Counted from the first letter of the stretch, positions 1-6,728 are shown. The stretch is DNA of 14,355 nt from Xanthobacteraceae bacterium (GCA_025929595.1 JAICQA010000030.1:1-14355), one strand, 5' to 3'. A program made the numbers and translations. The notes: generated from the sequence alone by a model not told the origin.

Positions 1-302
1 AGCGGCTTGTAGGTTTCCTTGGCGATGTCGGCATAGAGCTCGCCGATCTTCGTCGCCTTGGAGACGAAGCCTTCGTACGCATTCTTGTAGAACTCGGTCT
101 GCACTTCGAAAGCCTTGTCGAGCGTGCGAACACCGAACAGCTTCTCGATGGCGGCCGTGCCGTCCTCGAACGACTTCTTCTGGTAGTCGACGACTTCCGA
201 GGCGATCGCCTGGAGGCCCTTCGACGCGACGCCGAAGCTCTTCAGCGCGACGTCCACATTGTCTTTGCCGATCTTCTGCAAGGTCTCAAAATTCTCGAAC
301 AT
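1..302 (-). CDS. Phasin family protein, N-terminal part (runs off the window edge)
   Basis: Phasins are amphipathic proteins that coat polyhydroxybutyrate granules in the cytoplasm and control their number and size. The first 100 residues are visible. They begin MFENFETLQKIGKDNVDVAL and continue with VASKGLQAIASEVVDYQKKS and an aromatic and charged helix around FEVQTEFYKNAYEGFVSKAT, the pattern of alphaproteobacterial Phasin_2 proteins. There is no signal peptide or membrane segment. The ATG at 302 is supported by an AAGGGG ribosome site at 314-309, six bases upstream. The gene stands alone behind its own promoter (405-433), and two TGC-N3-GCA boxes there suggest PhaR-type repression. The C-terminus lies outside the window. 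Family assignment is firm; granule binding is known for the family and not shown here. Confidence 0.88.
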   Translation of the reverse strand, partial: MFENFETLQKIGKDNVDVALKSFGVASKGLQAIASEVVDYQKKSFEDGTAAIEKLFGVRTLDKAFEVQTEFYKNAYEGFVSKATKIGELYADIAKETYKP

Positions 303-316
303 TTTTATCCCCTTAG

Positions 317-336
317 CGCCGGCCTCCGGCCTGGCG
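317..336 (-). promoter_or_regulatory. GC-rich hairpin in the phasin mRNA leader
   Basis: Bases 317-324 (CGCCGGCC) pair with 328-336 (GGCCTGGCG) to give eight G-C pairs with one bulged T and a three-base loop. In the leftward transcript the hairpin ends two bases before the AAGGGG ribosome site. It could tune ribosome access or mRNA stability. The pairing is visible in the sequence; any function is inference. Confidence 0.35.
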
Positions 337-404
337 GGTTGAGCTGTTTCCTTCTGCGAGCGGCATGGACGTCAAAACGCCATGCAATTCATCGCTCTGA
401 AGCC

Positions 405-433
405 CATATAGTGCACTGCAACATAACAGTCAA
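405..433 (-). promoter_or_regulatory. Sigma-70-type promoter of the phasin gene
   Basis: On the minus strand, TTGACT (433-428) and TATATG (410-405) are separated by exactly 17 bases, a near-consensus housekeeping promoter. Transcription would start near 398, giving a leader of about 95 bases before the ATG at 302. One TGC-N3-GCA box fills part of the spacer and a second sits just upstream of the -35, the layout expected of a repressed promoter. Confidence 0.65.
412..420. promoter_or_regulatory. Putative PhaR operator box 1 (TGC-ACT-GCA)
   Basis: This TGC-N3-GCA palindrome lies inside the 17-base spacer of the phasin promoter, where a bound protein would block RNA polymerase. PhaR repressors of alphaproteobacteria are known to bind TGC/GCA-type palindromes upstream of phasin genes and to be released by PHB. 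The assignment rests on motif type and position only. Confidence 0.5.
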
Positions 434-437
434 GGAA

Positions 438-454
438 ATATTGCATCGCAATAT
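438..454. promoter_or_regulatory. Putative PhaR operator box 2 (ATATTGC-ATC-GCAATAT)
   Basis: A perfect inverted repeat with seven-base arms and a three-base centre. It contains the TGC-N3-GCA core at 442-450. Its centre is 30 bases from that of box 1, about three helical turns, so two bound dimers would lie on the same face of the DNA. It sits just upstream of the phasin -35. Confidence 0.5.
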
Positions 455-644
455 CAGCGGGTTGCCTCATTGGCGCCCATCGTCGCGAGCCATAACTCGC
501 GTTCTTCCGTGGCGAAAACGGGGAATGCTTTACCCAATCCTAACCCGGCTGCTCCAAATTTTTGCCCATCGGAAGCCGTGATTGACGTTCGAAATAGCTC
601 CAACGCCGCAGGCGAGCGGATCAGCGCAGGGAATTGTCGGGGTA

Positions 645-2189
645 ATGTTGCGTAGGCGTAGGGGAGCGCCGCTGGTCGGGTGGCTGGCGTTCGCCGTTTC
701 GATTTTGCTGCTGGCGGGGGCGCTGTCTGCGTCCGTACCTGCGCACGCCAAGGAAACCTGGTTCTCGGGCTTCTCTTCCATCGTTGTCGACGCGAAGACG
801 GGCGAGGTCATCGACGCCTCGAAGGCCGACGAGCTGCGCCATCCCGCTTCGCTCGCCAAGGTGATGACCCTCTATCTTCTTTTCGCCGAGATCGAGTCGG
901 GCCGCCTGAAACTTGGTTCGAAGCTGACCACCTCTTCCGACGCCACGAAGCAGCCTCCGTCCAAGCTGGGCCTCAAGGCGGGTGAATCGATCAGCGTCCA
1001 AGACGCCATCAAAGCGCTCGTCACACGCTCGGCCAACGACGTCGCTGTCGTGATCGCCGAAGCAGTCGCGGGCGATGAGGAGTCCTTCGCCCGCATGATG
1101 ACCCAACGCGCCCGCGCGCTCGGCATGACACGCACGGTGTTCACCAACGCCTCTGGCCTGCCGGATGCCGACCAGGTAACCACGGCGCGTGAAATGGCGC
1201 TGCTCGGCCTCGCCATCCAGGACCGCTTTCCAAAATACTACCCGTACTTCGCGACCGAGAAATTCCATTGGCGCGGCGTCGCGATCGGCAATCACAATCG
1301 CTTGCTCGGGACTGTCGATGGCGTTGACGGCATCAAAACCGGCTACACCCGCGCCTCCGGCTTCAACCTGCTCACCAATGTCGAACGCGACAAGCGCCAT
1401 ATCGTCGCCGTCGTGATGGGCGGCAAGACAAGCCGGGCGCGCGATGAGCACATGCGCGACATGATCGCCGCTCAGATCCGCCACGCCCATGCCGGGCCGC
1501 GTGTGACCCCGCGCTTCGTCGAAGCACCCGTTCCGCTTCCGGCGCCGAGTCCGGTCACCACGGCCGCAGTGCGCCGCACCGTCCCGGTCCCCGGCTCCGA
1601 CGGCCCGATCGAACGCAAAGCTGTCCGCGTCGTATCGATTGGAAAGAATGGCGAAACAATTCCGGAAGGCGACGACGACACTCCGTCGAAGACAGTCGCA
1701 GTCCGATCGCTGTCGTCCGCCACCGCGCAAACACCGCTCCCCATCTCGCCGGCCGGCGTGGCGCCGGAAGGCAAATTCGTCACCTTTGCGCCGCCACCAG
1801 CGCCGCCCGCCACCGCATCGGCCTCCGCCCAGTCCTCGCCCGAAGCCGGCCGCGCCGCAGTGCTGGCGGCATTGGCGCCGGAACCGCCGGTCGTGTCCGC
1901 CGCGAAGCAGGCAATGGCCGAGATCGATGCAGCGGCGAAGAAGCGGGAAGGCTGGATCGTGCAGATCGGCGCCTTTCCGAGCGAGGAACTCGCTCGCGAC
2001 CGGCTTGAAGACGCGCGCGGACACGCCGGCGGTCTGCTCGCGAAAGGCAGCCCCTACACCGAAGTGACCAAACAAGGCTCACACAAGCTCTATCGCGCGC
2101 GTTTTGCCGGCTTCGACGAAGCGACGGCGCGCGAGGCATGCAACCGGCTGAAGAAAAACGATTTTGCCTGTTTTACCACGAGAAACTGA
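645..2189 (+). CDS. D-alanyl-D-alanine carboxypeptidase (serine type, S11) with C-terminal SPOR domain
   Basis: A periplasmic low-molecular-weight penicillin-binding protein that removes the terminal D-Ala from peptidoglycan stem peptides. From the ATG at 645 the protein has 514 residues. Residues 1-35 form a signal peptide (RRRR, hydrophobic core, cleavage after AHA). The catalytic domain shows SLAK (Ser69, Lys72), SAN (129-131) and KTG (231-233). A Pro/Ala-rich linker of roughly 140 residues leads to a SPOR domain at 435-514 beginning EGWIVQIGAF, a module known to bind denuded septal glycans. The domain order suggests action at the division site. An in-frame TTG at 582 has a better ribosome site (GGAAG) but would put 21 residues before the signal peptide, so I prefer 645, without certainty. 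It converges on the J-protein gene, 33 bases away. Confidence 0.92.
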   Translation: MLRRRRGAPLVGWLAFAVSILLLAGALSASVPAHAKETWFSGFSSIVVDAKTGEVIDASKADELRHPASLAKVMTLYLLFAEIESGRLKLGSKLTTSSDATKQPPSKLGLKAGESISVQDAIKALVTRSANDVAVVIAEAVAGDEESFARMMTQRARALGMTRTVFTNASGLPDADQVTTAREMALLGLAIQDRFPKYYPYFATEKFHWRGVAIGNHNRLLGTVDGVDGIKTGYTRASGFNLLTNVERDKRHIVAVVMGGKTSRARDEHMRDMIAAQIRHAHAGPRVTPRFVEAPVPLPAPSPVTTAAVRRTVPVPGSDGPIERKAVRVVSIGKNGETIPEGDDDTPSKTVAVRSLSSATAQTPLPISPAGVAPEGKFVTFAPPPAPPATASASAQSSPEAGRAAVLAALAPEPPVVSAAKQAMAEIDAAAKKREGWIVQIGAFPSEELARDRLEDARGHAGGLLAKGSPYTEVTKQGSHKLYRARFAGFDEATAREACNRLKKNDFACFTTRN

Positions 2190-2222
2190 CGGCGGCGTCG
2201 CGCAAGGCAGATGTAACGGAGT

Positions 2223-2921
2223 TCAGTTATGGCGGCGGAGAAGAACTTCCTTGGCCTCGTTGACCCGAGCCGCGAGATACGTCGAACCCCCTTGGTCGGG
2301 GTGCAGTTTCTTCATGAGAGTCCGGTGCGCACGTCGTATCTCGAACGCGCCCGCACCTGGTTCAAGACCGAGGATTTGCAGCGCCTCTTCCTGGGTCATC
2401 GGGCCGACGCGCGGCGCCTCGCCTTGCCGCGCACCCGTGTTTTCATCGACGTCTTCACGCCATCCGGGCTCCCGGCGGTCGAGATAAGCTTCGAGTAGCG
2501 AACGGCTCTCGGCGTCGAAATCTTTCAAAAGCGCCAGCAGCGTCGGCCGGTCGAGCGCGTCGAGCGGCACGTTCTCGTACTGCCCTTCGAGAATGCGGCC
2601 GCGCATGTCGCCACTGTCGTGATCAAGCTCCATTTCGACGAAACGCGAGCGCACGCGCGACACCTGTCCCGGCGTCTTGCGCATGCGCGCGCCGAGGCCA
2701 ACGGGCGACGGAATCCAGCCAAGGAGCGTCGCGCCGAAATAGCCGAGCGGGATGGCCGCGTAAAAACGGCCGGTGGCGGTGAGATAGGCGGCAATACCCA
2801 AGGATGCGATACCGCCGCCCGTACGCAATGCGTAAGCGACCTGTTGCGGATTGGCGTTCGAGTAGAAGCGCGCCGCGACGAGCAGCAGGATCAGTGCGCC
2901 AATGCCGAAGATCAGGGTCAT
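2223..2921 (-). CDS. Membrane-anchored J-domain protein (Pam18/Tim14-like)
   Basis: A 232-residue protein, probably an inner-membrane co-chaperone that recruits and stimulates DnaK. Residues 2-20 form one hydrophobic span, and 36-70 hold one or two more. A middle part (MELDHDSGDMRGRILEG) has no known domain. A compact C-terminal J domain spans about 175-232 with the HPD tripeptide at 207-209 (MKKLHPDQGGSTYLAARVNE). The short J domain at the very end, with GGSTYLA after HPD, resembles mitochondrial Pam18/Tim14 and its alphaproteobacterial relatives more than DnaJ. The frame stays open upstream to 3065, but that stretch overlaps the VWA gene and is not hydrophobic, so I use the ATG at 2921. No clear ribosome site precedes it. 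It lies 28 bases after the VWA gene, so translation may be coupled. The client is unknown. Confidence 0.85.
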   Translation of the reverse strand: MTLIFGIGALILLLVAARFYSNANPQQVAYALRTGGGIASLGIAAYLTATGRFYAAIPLGYFGATLLGWIPSPVGLGARMRKTPGQVSRVRSRFVEMELDHDSGDMRGRILEGQYENVPLDALDRPTLLALLKDFDAESRSLLEAYLDRREPGWREDVDENTGARQGEAPRVGPMTQEEALQILGLEPGAGAFEIRRAHRTLMKKLHPDQGGSTYLAARVNEAKEVLLRRHN

Positions 2922-2949
2922 GAGGGGATTATAGCGCGCGCAGCGCCGG

Positions 2950-3693
2950 TCAGCGCATCTGGCCGAGCAGCTTGACCGCACCGCCGCCGCCCGAACGCTT
3001 CGAGAGATCGGCGAGCGCGCGATGCCCGCCGGACGCGAAGGCGGCCGCCGCCCGTAACAGTTCACGCAGTTGTGCGGAGGCGCCCGCGTCGAAGCGGCAC
3101 CAGGCGCCCTTGGTCAGACGTGCGATTTCCTTGAAGGCGCTCTCCGCGACCGGATCGTGTTCTTCCTGAAACATGAAGGCGGGCACGCCGAGCAAGCCGA
3201 GTTCGCCCGCCTTGGCGCAGAGGTCGTCCACGGCCTCCTCCATTGCGTCGCCGACGAAGACAAATGCATCGACCTTCTGGGCCTTGCACTCCTTGCGCAC
3301 GTGATCGAGCACGCGGCCGATCTGGGTGTGTCCGCCGCGGCAGTCGATCTGCTCCATGAGACCTGACAGCCGCTTCGGATCGGAGACCCACTTCGACGCG
3401 CGGCATTCCGAGACCCCGCGGTAGTAAATGAGCTGCACGTCGAGGCCGCCGGCCGCGGCCGCCTCCTGGAACATCTCCGCCTGCAAAGTGCAGGCGAGAT
3501 CCCACATGGGCTGCCGGCTCATGGTGGCGTCAAGCGCGAAGATCAGCCGGCCTCGCTTGCCGTCCTGGCGCGGTCCGAGCGCCCGGGCGCGCTGCACGAA
3601 GGCCTCGATATCGGCGCGCGGGGAAACGGCTTCGGGCGTCGTTCCCTCCTTGGAGCGAACGGGCGTCTTGGCGTCGTCGCGGGATCCGCTCAT
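2950..3693 (-). CDS. VWA-like domain protein of unknown function
   Basis: A 247-residue, probably cytosolic protein with no signal peptide or membrane span. Residues 48-200 follow a von Willebrand factor A fold: a first strand RLIFALDATMS (Asp55, Thr57, Ser59 at the metal site), a glycine turn GGHTQIG with Thr123, and a strand VDAFVFVGDAMEE with Asp149. The metal site is therefore near-complete, with DxTxS in place of the usual DxSxS. The N-terminal 45 residues look disordered and the C-terminus is Gly- and Lys-rich. It lies between mipZ (76-base gap) and the J-protein gene (28-base gap), all leftward, probably one operon. VWA proteins often act as adaptors for AAA+ ATPases or chaperones, but no such partner is visible here. 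The role is not known. Confidence 0.8.
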   Translation of the reverse strand: MSGSRDDAKTPVRSKEGTTPEAVSPRADIEAFVQRARALGPRQDGKRGRLIFALDATMSRQPMWDLACTLQAEMFQEAAAAGGLDVQLIYYRGVSECRASKWVSDPKRLSGLMEQIDCRGGHTQIGRVLDHVRKECKAQKVDAFVFVGDAMEEAVDDLCAKAGELGLLGVPAFMFQEEHDPVAESAFKEIARLTKGAWCRFDAGASAQLRELLRAAAAFASGGHRALADLSKRSGGGGAVKLLGQMR

Positions 3694-3769
3694 GCGCGGT
3701 CATGGGCTCCGGTTCGCCCTAGAGATTGGGCTTTTCGGGCCCCTGCGCAAGCCGCTCCGCGGCGGATGC

Positions 3770-4717
3770 TTACTCGGCGATCAATTCCGCCCCATCAAGC
3801 GGTCGGGCGGAGGAAATCGCCCATTCCGCGCGCGCGGCGGCACGGCGCTGGCCGCGCTCGTCGATCGGCAAGCGAAGAGACTCGAGCAAATTGCGGACCT
3901 CCTGCCGGGCGGCCAGATGTGACAGGTTCGCCTTGGTGCCGAGCGCCACATCGTCGAGCGTATCGAGCACCGTGAGTCCGCGCGGGAACAGCTCGCGGTA
4001 GATGACGCGCTCCGAGAAACCGTCCGAAACCCGGAAGTTAAGACGCCGGGAGAGATCGATCAGTCCGTCGGCGACATTCTTGCCGTTCCGGGTTTCGAAC
4101 TGCCCGACGCGGTTGCGCATCACGATCCAGTCGGTCTCGTCTTCTTCGACAATGCGCCGCTGCCGCCGCGCCTCACGGACGACCTCGGCATAATGACTCG
4201 TGCCCGTCACTTCGAAACTCTCCGGGTCGATGCTGGCAAGCACATCGAAATCCACGAAACTGTCGTTCAAGGGTGTGATCAGAGTGTCGGCCATCGCGTG
4301 CGCAAGCCGCATCAGATAGCTGTCGCTCGCCGGCGTATCGACCACGACGAAGTCGTGCGAGTTCTCGACGCCGTTCACCGCCTGCGCAAAGGCTGCAAAC
4401 TCCGCTGCCTCATTTTCATCGACGCTGGGGCCGCTCGCGCGCTCGATACAGAAATGATTCGGTAATTCGAGCTTGACGCCGGTCTTCTTGGACCAGCGCT
4501 TGCGGTTGGCGACGTAGTGCGTGAGGCTCTTTTGCCGACTGTCGGCGTCGATGGAGGCAACCTTCTGCCCCGCCTTGAGCAGCGCCGTGACCACATGCAT
4601 CGCGCTGGTGGTCTTGCCGGAACCGCCTTTTTCGTTGGCCAGCACGATCACATGGGCCGAACGCGCTGCTCTTGACGCGACCGGCACGCCGTTTACGCGA
4701 AATACTTGTTCCTGCAT
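3770..4717 (-). CDS. mipZ: MipZ, division-plane positioning ATPase (ParA/MinD family)
   Basis: MipZ dimerises on ATP, forms a gradient from the ParB-bound poles and inhibits FtsZ polymerisation, so that the ring forms at midcell. The 315-residue protein has a deviant Walker A motif KGGSGKTT at 30-37, a switch I region IDADSRQKS at 56-64, and switch II DTPASD at 127-132. It also has family-specific blocks: NDSFVDFD (151-158), RVIYRELFPRGLT (237-249) and LAARQEVR (268-275), which match my memory of Caulobacter MipZ and separate it from chromosomal ParA. The N-terminus is about 20 residues longer than in Caulobacter. I chose the ATG at 4717, which has AGGG just upstream; a GTG at 4747 would add ten residues. 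It heads a likely operon with the VWA and J-domain genes. A GANTC site lies just upstream. Confidence 0.93.
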   Translation of the reverse strand: MQEQVFRVNGVPVASRAARSAHVIVLANEKGGSGKTTSAMHVVTALLKAGQKVASIDADSRQKSLTHYVANRKRWSKKTGVKLELPNHFCIERASGPSVDENEAAEFAAFAQAVNGVENSHDFVVVDTPASDSYLMRLAHAMADTLITPLNDSFVDFDVLASIDPESFEVTGTSHYAEVVREARRQRRIVEEDETDWIVMRNRVGQFETRNGKNVADGLIDLSRRLNFRVSDGFSERVIYRELFPRGLTVLDTLDDVALGTKANLSHLAARQEVRNLLESLRLPIDERGQRRAAARAEWAISSARPLDGAELIAE

Positions 4718-4892
4718 CGACCCTGAACCCCGAAAGGGCCGCTCCACCCAGATTCAATTGTGAGGACCTAACGCCCTCGCGGTCAAGGAGAGACTTGCAT
4801 CTGCCGGTCACGATTTTAGAGAAATCGATTTTGTTCGGGCGGAACGCTCCTATACTCTCCGCGCCGCGTCGAAATTCTTTCCGGAGCCTGTC
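4718..4892. promoter_or_regulatory. Divergent promoter region between mipZ and panC
   Basis: For panC, TATACT at 4851-4856 is a plausible -10, about 37 bases before the start codon. The best -35-like bases (TTGTTC at 4831-4836) are spaced only 14 bases away, so the promoter is uncertain. For mipZ, the minus strand carries TTGACC (4786-4781), but the hexamer 17 bases on (TCACAA) is poor. An inverted repeat CGATTT-TAGAG-AAATCG lies at 4811-4827. One GANTC site (GATTC, 4751-4755), the methylation target of CcrM, lies 34-38 bases before the mipZ ATG. Confidence 0.4.
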
Positions 4893-5738
4893 TTGTCCCA
4901 GCCTGCCGTCGCCCGCAGCGCGAAAGCGTTGCGCGCTGCCACCGCGCCGTGGCGCAAAAAGAATCAAAAAATTGCGCTCGTCCCGACCATGGGCGCGTTA
5001 CATGCCGGTCATATCAAGCTGGTGCGCGCGGCGGGGCGCAAAGCCGATCGAACAATCGTTTCGATTTTTGTGAACCCGGCGCAGTTCGGGCCCAAGGAAG
5101 ACCTCACGCGCTACCCACGGACCTGGCGCGAAGATCTGGAGAAGCTCACCGCCGAGAAGATCGACCTGATTTATGCACCGACGGTCCGTGAAATGTATCC
5201 GGAAGGCTTTGCGACCAAAGTCACGCTCGAAGGCCCGGCGCTGGGGTTGGAAACCGATTTCCGACCGCACTTCTTCGCGGGAGTCGCCACGGTCGTCGCA
5301 AAGTTATTGGCAGCCGCCCTGCCCGATTACGCGATGTTCGGAGAAAAAGACTATCAACAGCTCCAGGTCGTGAAACAGATGGTTTCCGACCTCAATTTGC
5401 CGGTCGAAATCGTTCCCGTCCCGACCGTGCGGGAAAGGGACGGCCTCGCGCTCTCGTCACGCAACGCCTACCTTTCCGTGGCCGAGCGCGCCGCAGCGCC
5501 GACGCTGCACCGGGTCTTGCAGGAGACCGCCGCCTCGATCCGAAAGGGCGCGCCTGTAGGCCCGACACTCGTTCGCGGGCGGCGCACCATCAAGGCTGCC
5601 GGCTTCAAACTCGATTATCTGGAAGCCCGCCATGCCTCGAACTTGGCGCCAATAACGTCCCGCAAGGACGGCCCAATCCGGCTGCTGGTTGCTGCGCGCA
5701 TCGGCGGCACGCGTCTGATCGACAACATGGCGATCTGA
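4893..5738 (+). CDS. panC: Pantothenate synthetase (pantoate-beta-alanine ligase)
   Basis: Joins pantoate and beta-alanine with ATP, through a pantoyl-adenylate, to make pantothenate for coenzyme A synthesis in the cytosol. The 281 residues match the usual family length (about 280). Visible motifs are PTMGALHAGH (31-40) with the HxGH nucleotide-binding histidines, FVNPAQFGPKEDLTRYPR (59-76), FRPHFFAGVATVVAKL (123-138), FGEKDYQQL (149-157) and RERDGLALSSRN (180-191), the equivalent of the KMSKS loop. The start is a TTG at 4893, fixed by GGAG at 4882-4885 with seven bases of spacing and by the normal N-terminal length. panB is not in the window. The gene is divergent from mipZ, and its stop lies two bases from that of the convergent 83-residue gene. 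Confidence 0.96.
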   Translation: MSQPAVARSAKALRAATAPWRKKNQKIALVPTMGALHAGHIKLVRAAGRKADRTIVSIFVNPAQFGPKEDLTRYPRTWREDLEKLTAEKIDLIYAPTVREMYPEGFATKVTLEGPALGLETDFRPHFFAGVATVVAKLLAAALPDYAMFGEKDYQQLQVVKQMVSDLNLPVEIVPVPTVRERDGLALSSRNAYLSVAERAAAPTLHRVLQETAASIRKGAPVGPTLVRGRRTIKAAGFKLDYLEARHASNLAPITSRKDGPIRLLVAARIGGTRLIDNMAI

Positions 5739-5740
5739 AA

Positions 5741-5992
5741 TCATGTGTAGAAGATATAATAGCCGACCAGATAGCCGATGATCGTCAGGGCAATGCCGAT
5801 CGTCAGTACCAGCCACATACCCTTGACGGGAATGCTGGCGCGAGCCTTGTTGGGCGGTAACGTCACGGGATCGGGCATGTCAGCCACGTTGCGGCGCGGC
5901 TCTTCATAATCGGCACTCGCACGCCCGCGCGGAACGGCAATCCCTGCGTCTTCTTGTTGCGCCCGCTCCTCCTGCTTTGTCTTTGCGACCAT
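5741..5992 (-). CDS. Small hypothetical single-span membrane protein (83 residues)
   Basis: I do not recognise the family. The protein starts MVAKTKQEERAQQ with a charged, probably cytosolic segment of about 55 residues (acidic and basic residues mixed, VADMPDPVTLPPNKA at 36-50). It ends in one hydrophobic span at about 59-80 (MWLVLTIGIALTIIGYLVGY), with only three residues after it, so it is tail-anchored in shape. A strong ribosome site (GAGGGGAG) precedes the ATG at 5992. The frame is open further upstream to 6541, but that part lies over the DUF1489 gene and has no protein-like features. It is the last of three leftward genes and its stop is two bases from the end of panC. Confidence 0.72.
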   Translation of the reverse strand: MVAKTKQEERAQQEDAGIAVPRGRASADYEEPRRNVADMPDPVTLPPNKARASIPVKGMWLVLTIGIALTIIGYLVGYYIFYT

Positions 5993-6048
5993 CGCGCGCT
6001 CCCCTCGTTGCAGAAGGATAACGCGCGAGGTTCCACTTTGTTTCAGGT

Positions 6049-6486
6049 TCAGAGCAATCCGAGTTCCCGCAGTTCGCGGCGCATTTCTTCCGGCAGCTTC
6101 GCAATCCCCTTCGCTCCGCGCGTGAGATCGCCGGGTGCATCTTTTCCGTTCAGATAGCGCCAGCCCTGAAACGGCCCACGCGGACGCGGCATGACCGGTA
6201 CAACGTTGGAATTCAGGACGAGCTGGCAGCGACGCACACCTTCCTTGTCCTTGTACTCGCGGATGTCGATGAGCGCCTGGCGGCACGCGATTTCGCCGCG
6301 GATCACCCAATAAAGAGAACCGCCGTCGAGCAGCTCGTCGGCGCGCGTAGGCATCATGCGGGTTGTGTGAATGTGCTCGGGCGGCTGCTTCTTGCGCCGT
6401 TTTTCCGCGAGGCGCTCCTTGATCCAATCCTGCAGATCGCGAATAGAGTCCGCGCCGACGCACAGCTTGATCAGGTGAAGGGCCAT
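6049..6486 (-). CDS. DUF1489 family protein
   Basis: A 145-residue cytosolic protein starting MALHLIKLCVGADSIRDLQDW. Other recognisable blocks are HTTRMMPTRADELLDGGSLY (40-59), WVIRGEIACRQALIDI (60-75), CQLVLNSNVVPVMPRPRGPF (86-105) with QGWRYL next, and a C-terminal segment with DAPGDL. This set matches, from memory, the DUF1489 family, which is nearly confined to alphaproteobacteria and has no known function; the length is typical. No signal peptide or membrane span is present. The ATG at 6486 has AAAAGG four bases upstream. It lies between two small membrane-protein genes on the same strand (gaps of 65 and 56 bases), probably co-transcribed. Confidence 0.82.
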   Translation of the reverse strand: MALHLIKLCVGADSIRDLQDWIKERLAEKRRKKQPPEHIHTTRMMPTRADELLDGGSLYWVIRGEIACRQALIDIREYKDKEGVRRCQLVLNSNVVPVMPRPRGPFQGWRYLNGKDAPGDLTRGAKGIAKLPEEMRRELRELGLL

Positions 6487-6551
6487 GCATCCTTTTAGCG
6501 GGATGTGCCGCCGGATTCACGTGCCCCGGCGCCGCATCCACAAGGCTGATT

Positions 6552-6728
6552 TTACTTGGACTTCACCGGGTTATCGACTTTCGGCATTTCGATCTTTACG
6601 TCGGTCGTCTTCGTGTTCGAGCCGATCATACCGGTTGCATACAGGAGCCCGCCTGCCACGACGATCACGATCAATGCGCCCACCAGAACGCCAAGAACGC
6701 CGGTGCTGCCACTGCCATTGTCAGCCAT
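6552..6728 (-). CDS. Small hypothetical single-span membrane protein (58 residues)
   Basis: A short gene of 58 codons plus TAA. It begins MADNGSGSTGVLGVLVGALI and has one hydrophobic span at about 10-35 (GVLGVLVGALIVIVVAGGLL, then YATGM). A polar, Lys-rich tail follows (KTTDVKIEMPKVDNPVKSK), which contains two Lys-x-Glu/Asp-like repeats. A perfect AGGAGG site at 6739-6734 lies five bases from the ATG, the best ribosome site in the window, which makes the gene credible despite its size. The short N-terminus and basic tail are consistent with the tail facing the cytosol by the positive-inside rule. It is divergent from the dodecin gene and first of three leftward genes. Function unknown. Confidence 0.75.
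   Translation of the reverse strand: MADNGSGSTGVLGVLVGALIVIVVAGGLLYATGMIGSNTKTTDVKIEMPKVDNPVKSK

Larger units (their letters stand above)
303..644. other. Divergent intergenic region between the phasin and carboxypeptidase genes
   Basis: About 340 bases without a convincing gene. The half nearer the phasin holds its promoter, two TGC-N3-GCA boxes and a leader hairpin, listed separately. The half nearer the carboxypeptidase holds one perfect inverted repeat at 484-501 (arms CGCGAG and CTCGCG, spacer CCATAA), of unknown role. I could not find a credible -35/-10 pair for the rightward gene. Short open frames here (339-581, 470-655) show no family resemblance and overlap the promoter, so I treat them as chance. 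Confidence 0.6.

Noticed and set aside
339..655. Small rightward open frames upstream of the carboxypeptidase
   Set aside because: They overlap the phasin promoter and operator boxes, lack good ribosome sites, and have no recognisable features.
621..2075. Leftward open frame of 484 codons opposite the carboxypeptidase gene
   Set aside because: Antisense shadow of a clear gene; composition is Arg/Gly-rich and no motif is present.
3694..3769. Terminator between mipZ and the VWA gene
   Set aside because: Only four-base stems (such as GGGC/GCCC near 3728-3742) with no T tract; too weak to call, and the genes look like one operon.
5993..6541. N-terminal extension of the 83-residue membrane protein up to 6541
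   Set aside because: It overlaps the DUF1489 gene in another frame, is low in hydrophobic structure, and a strong ribosome site supports the start at 5992.
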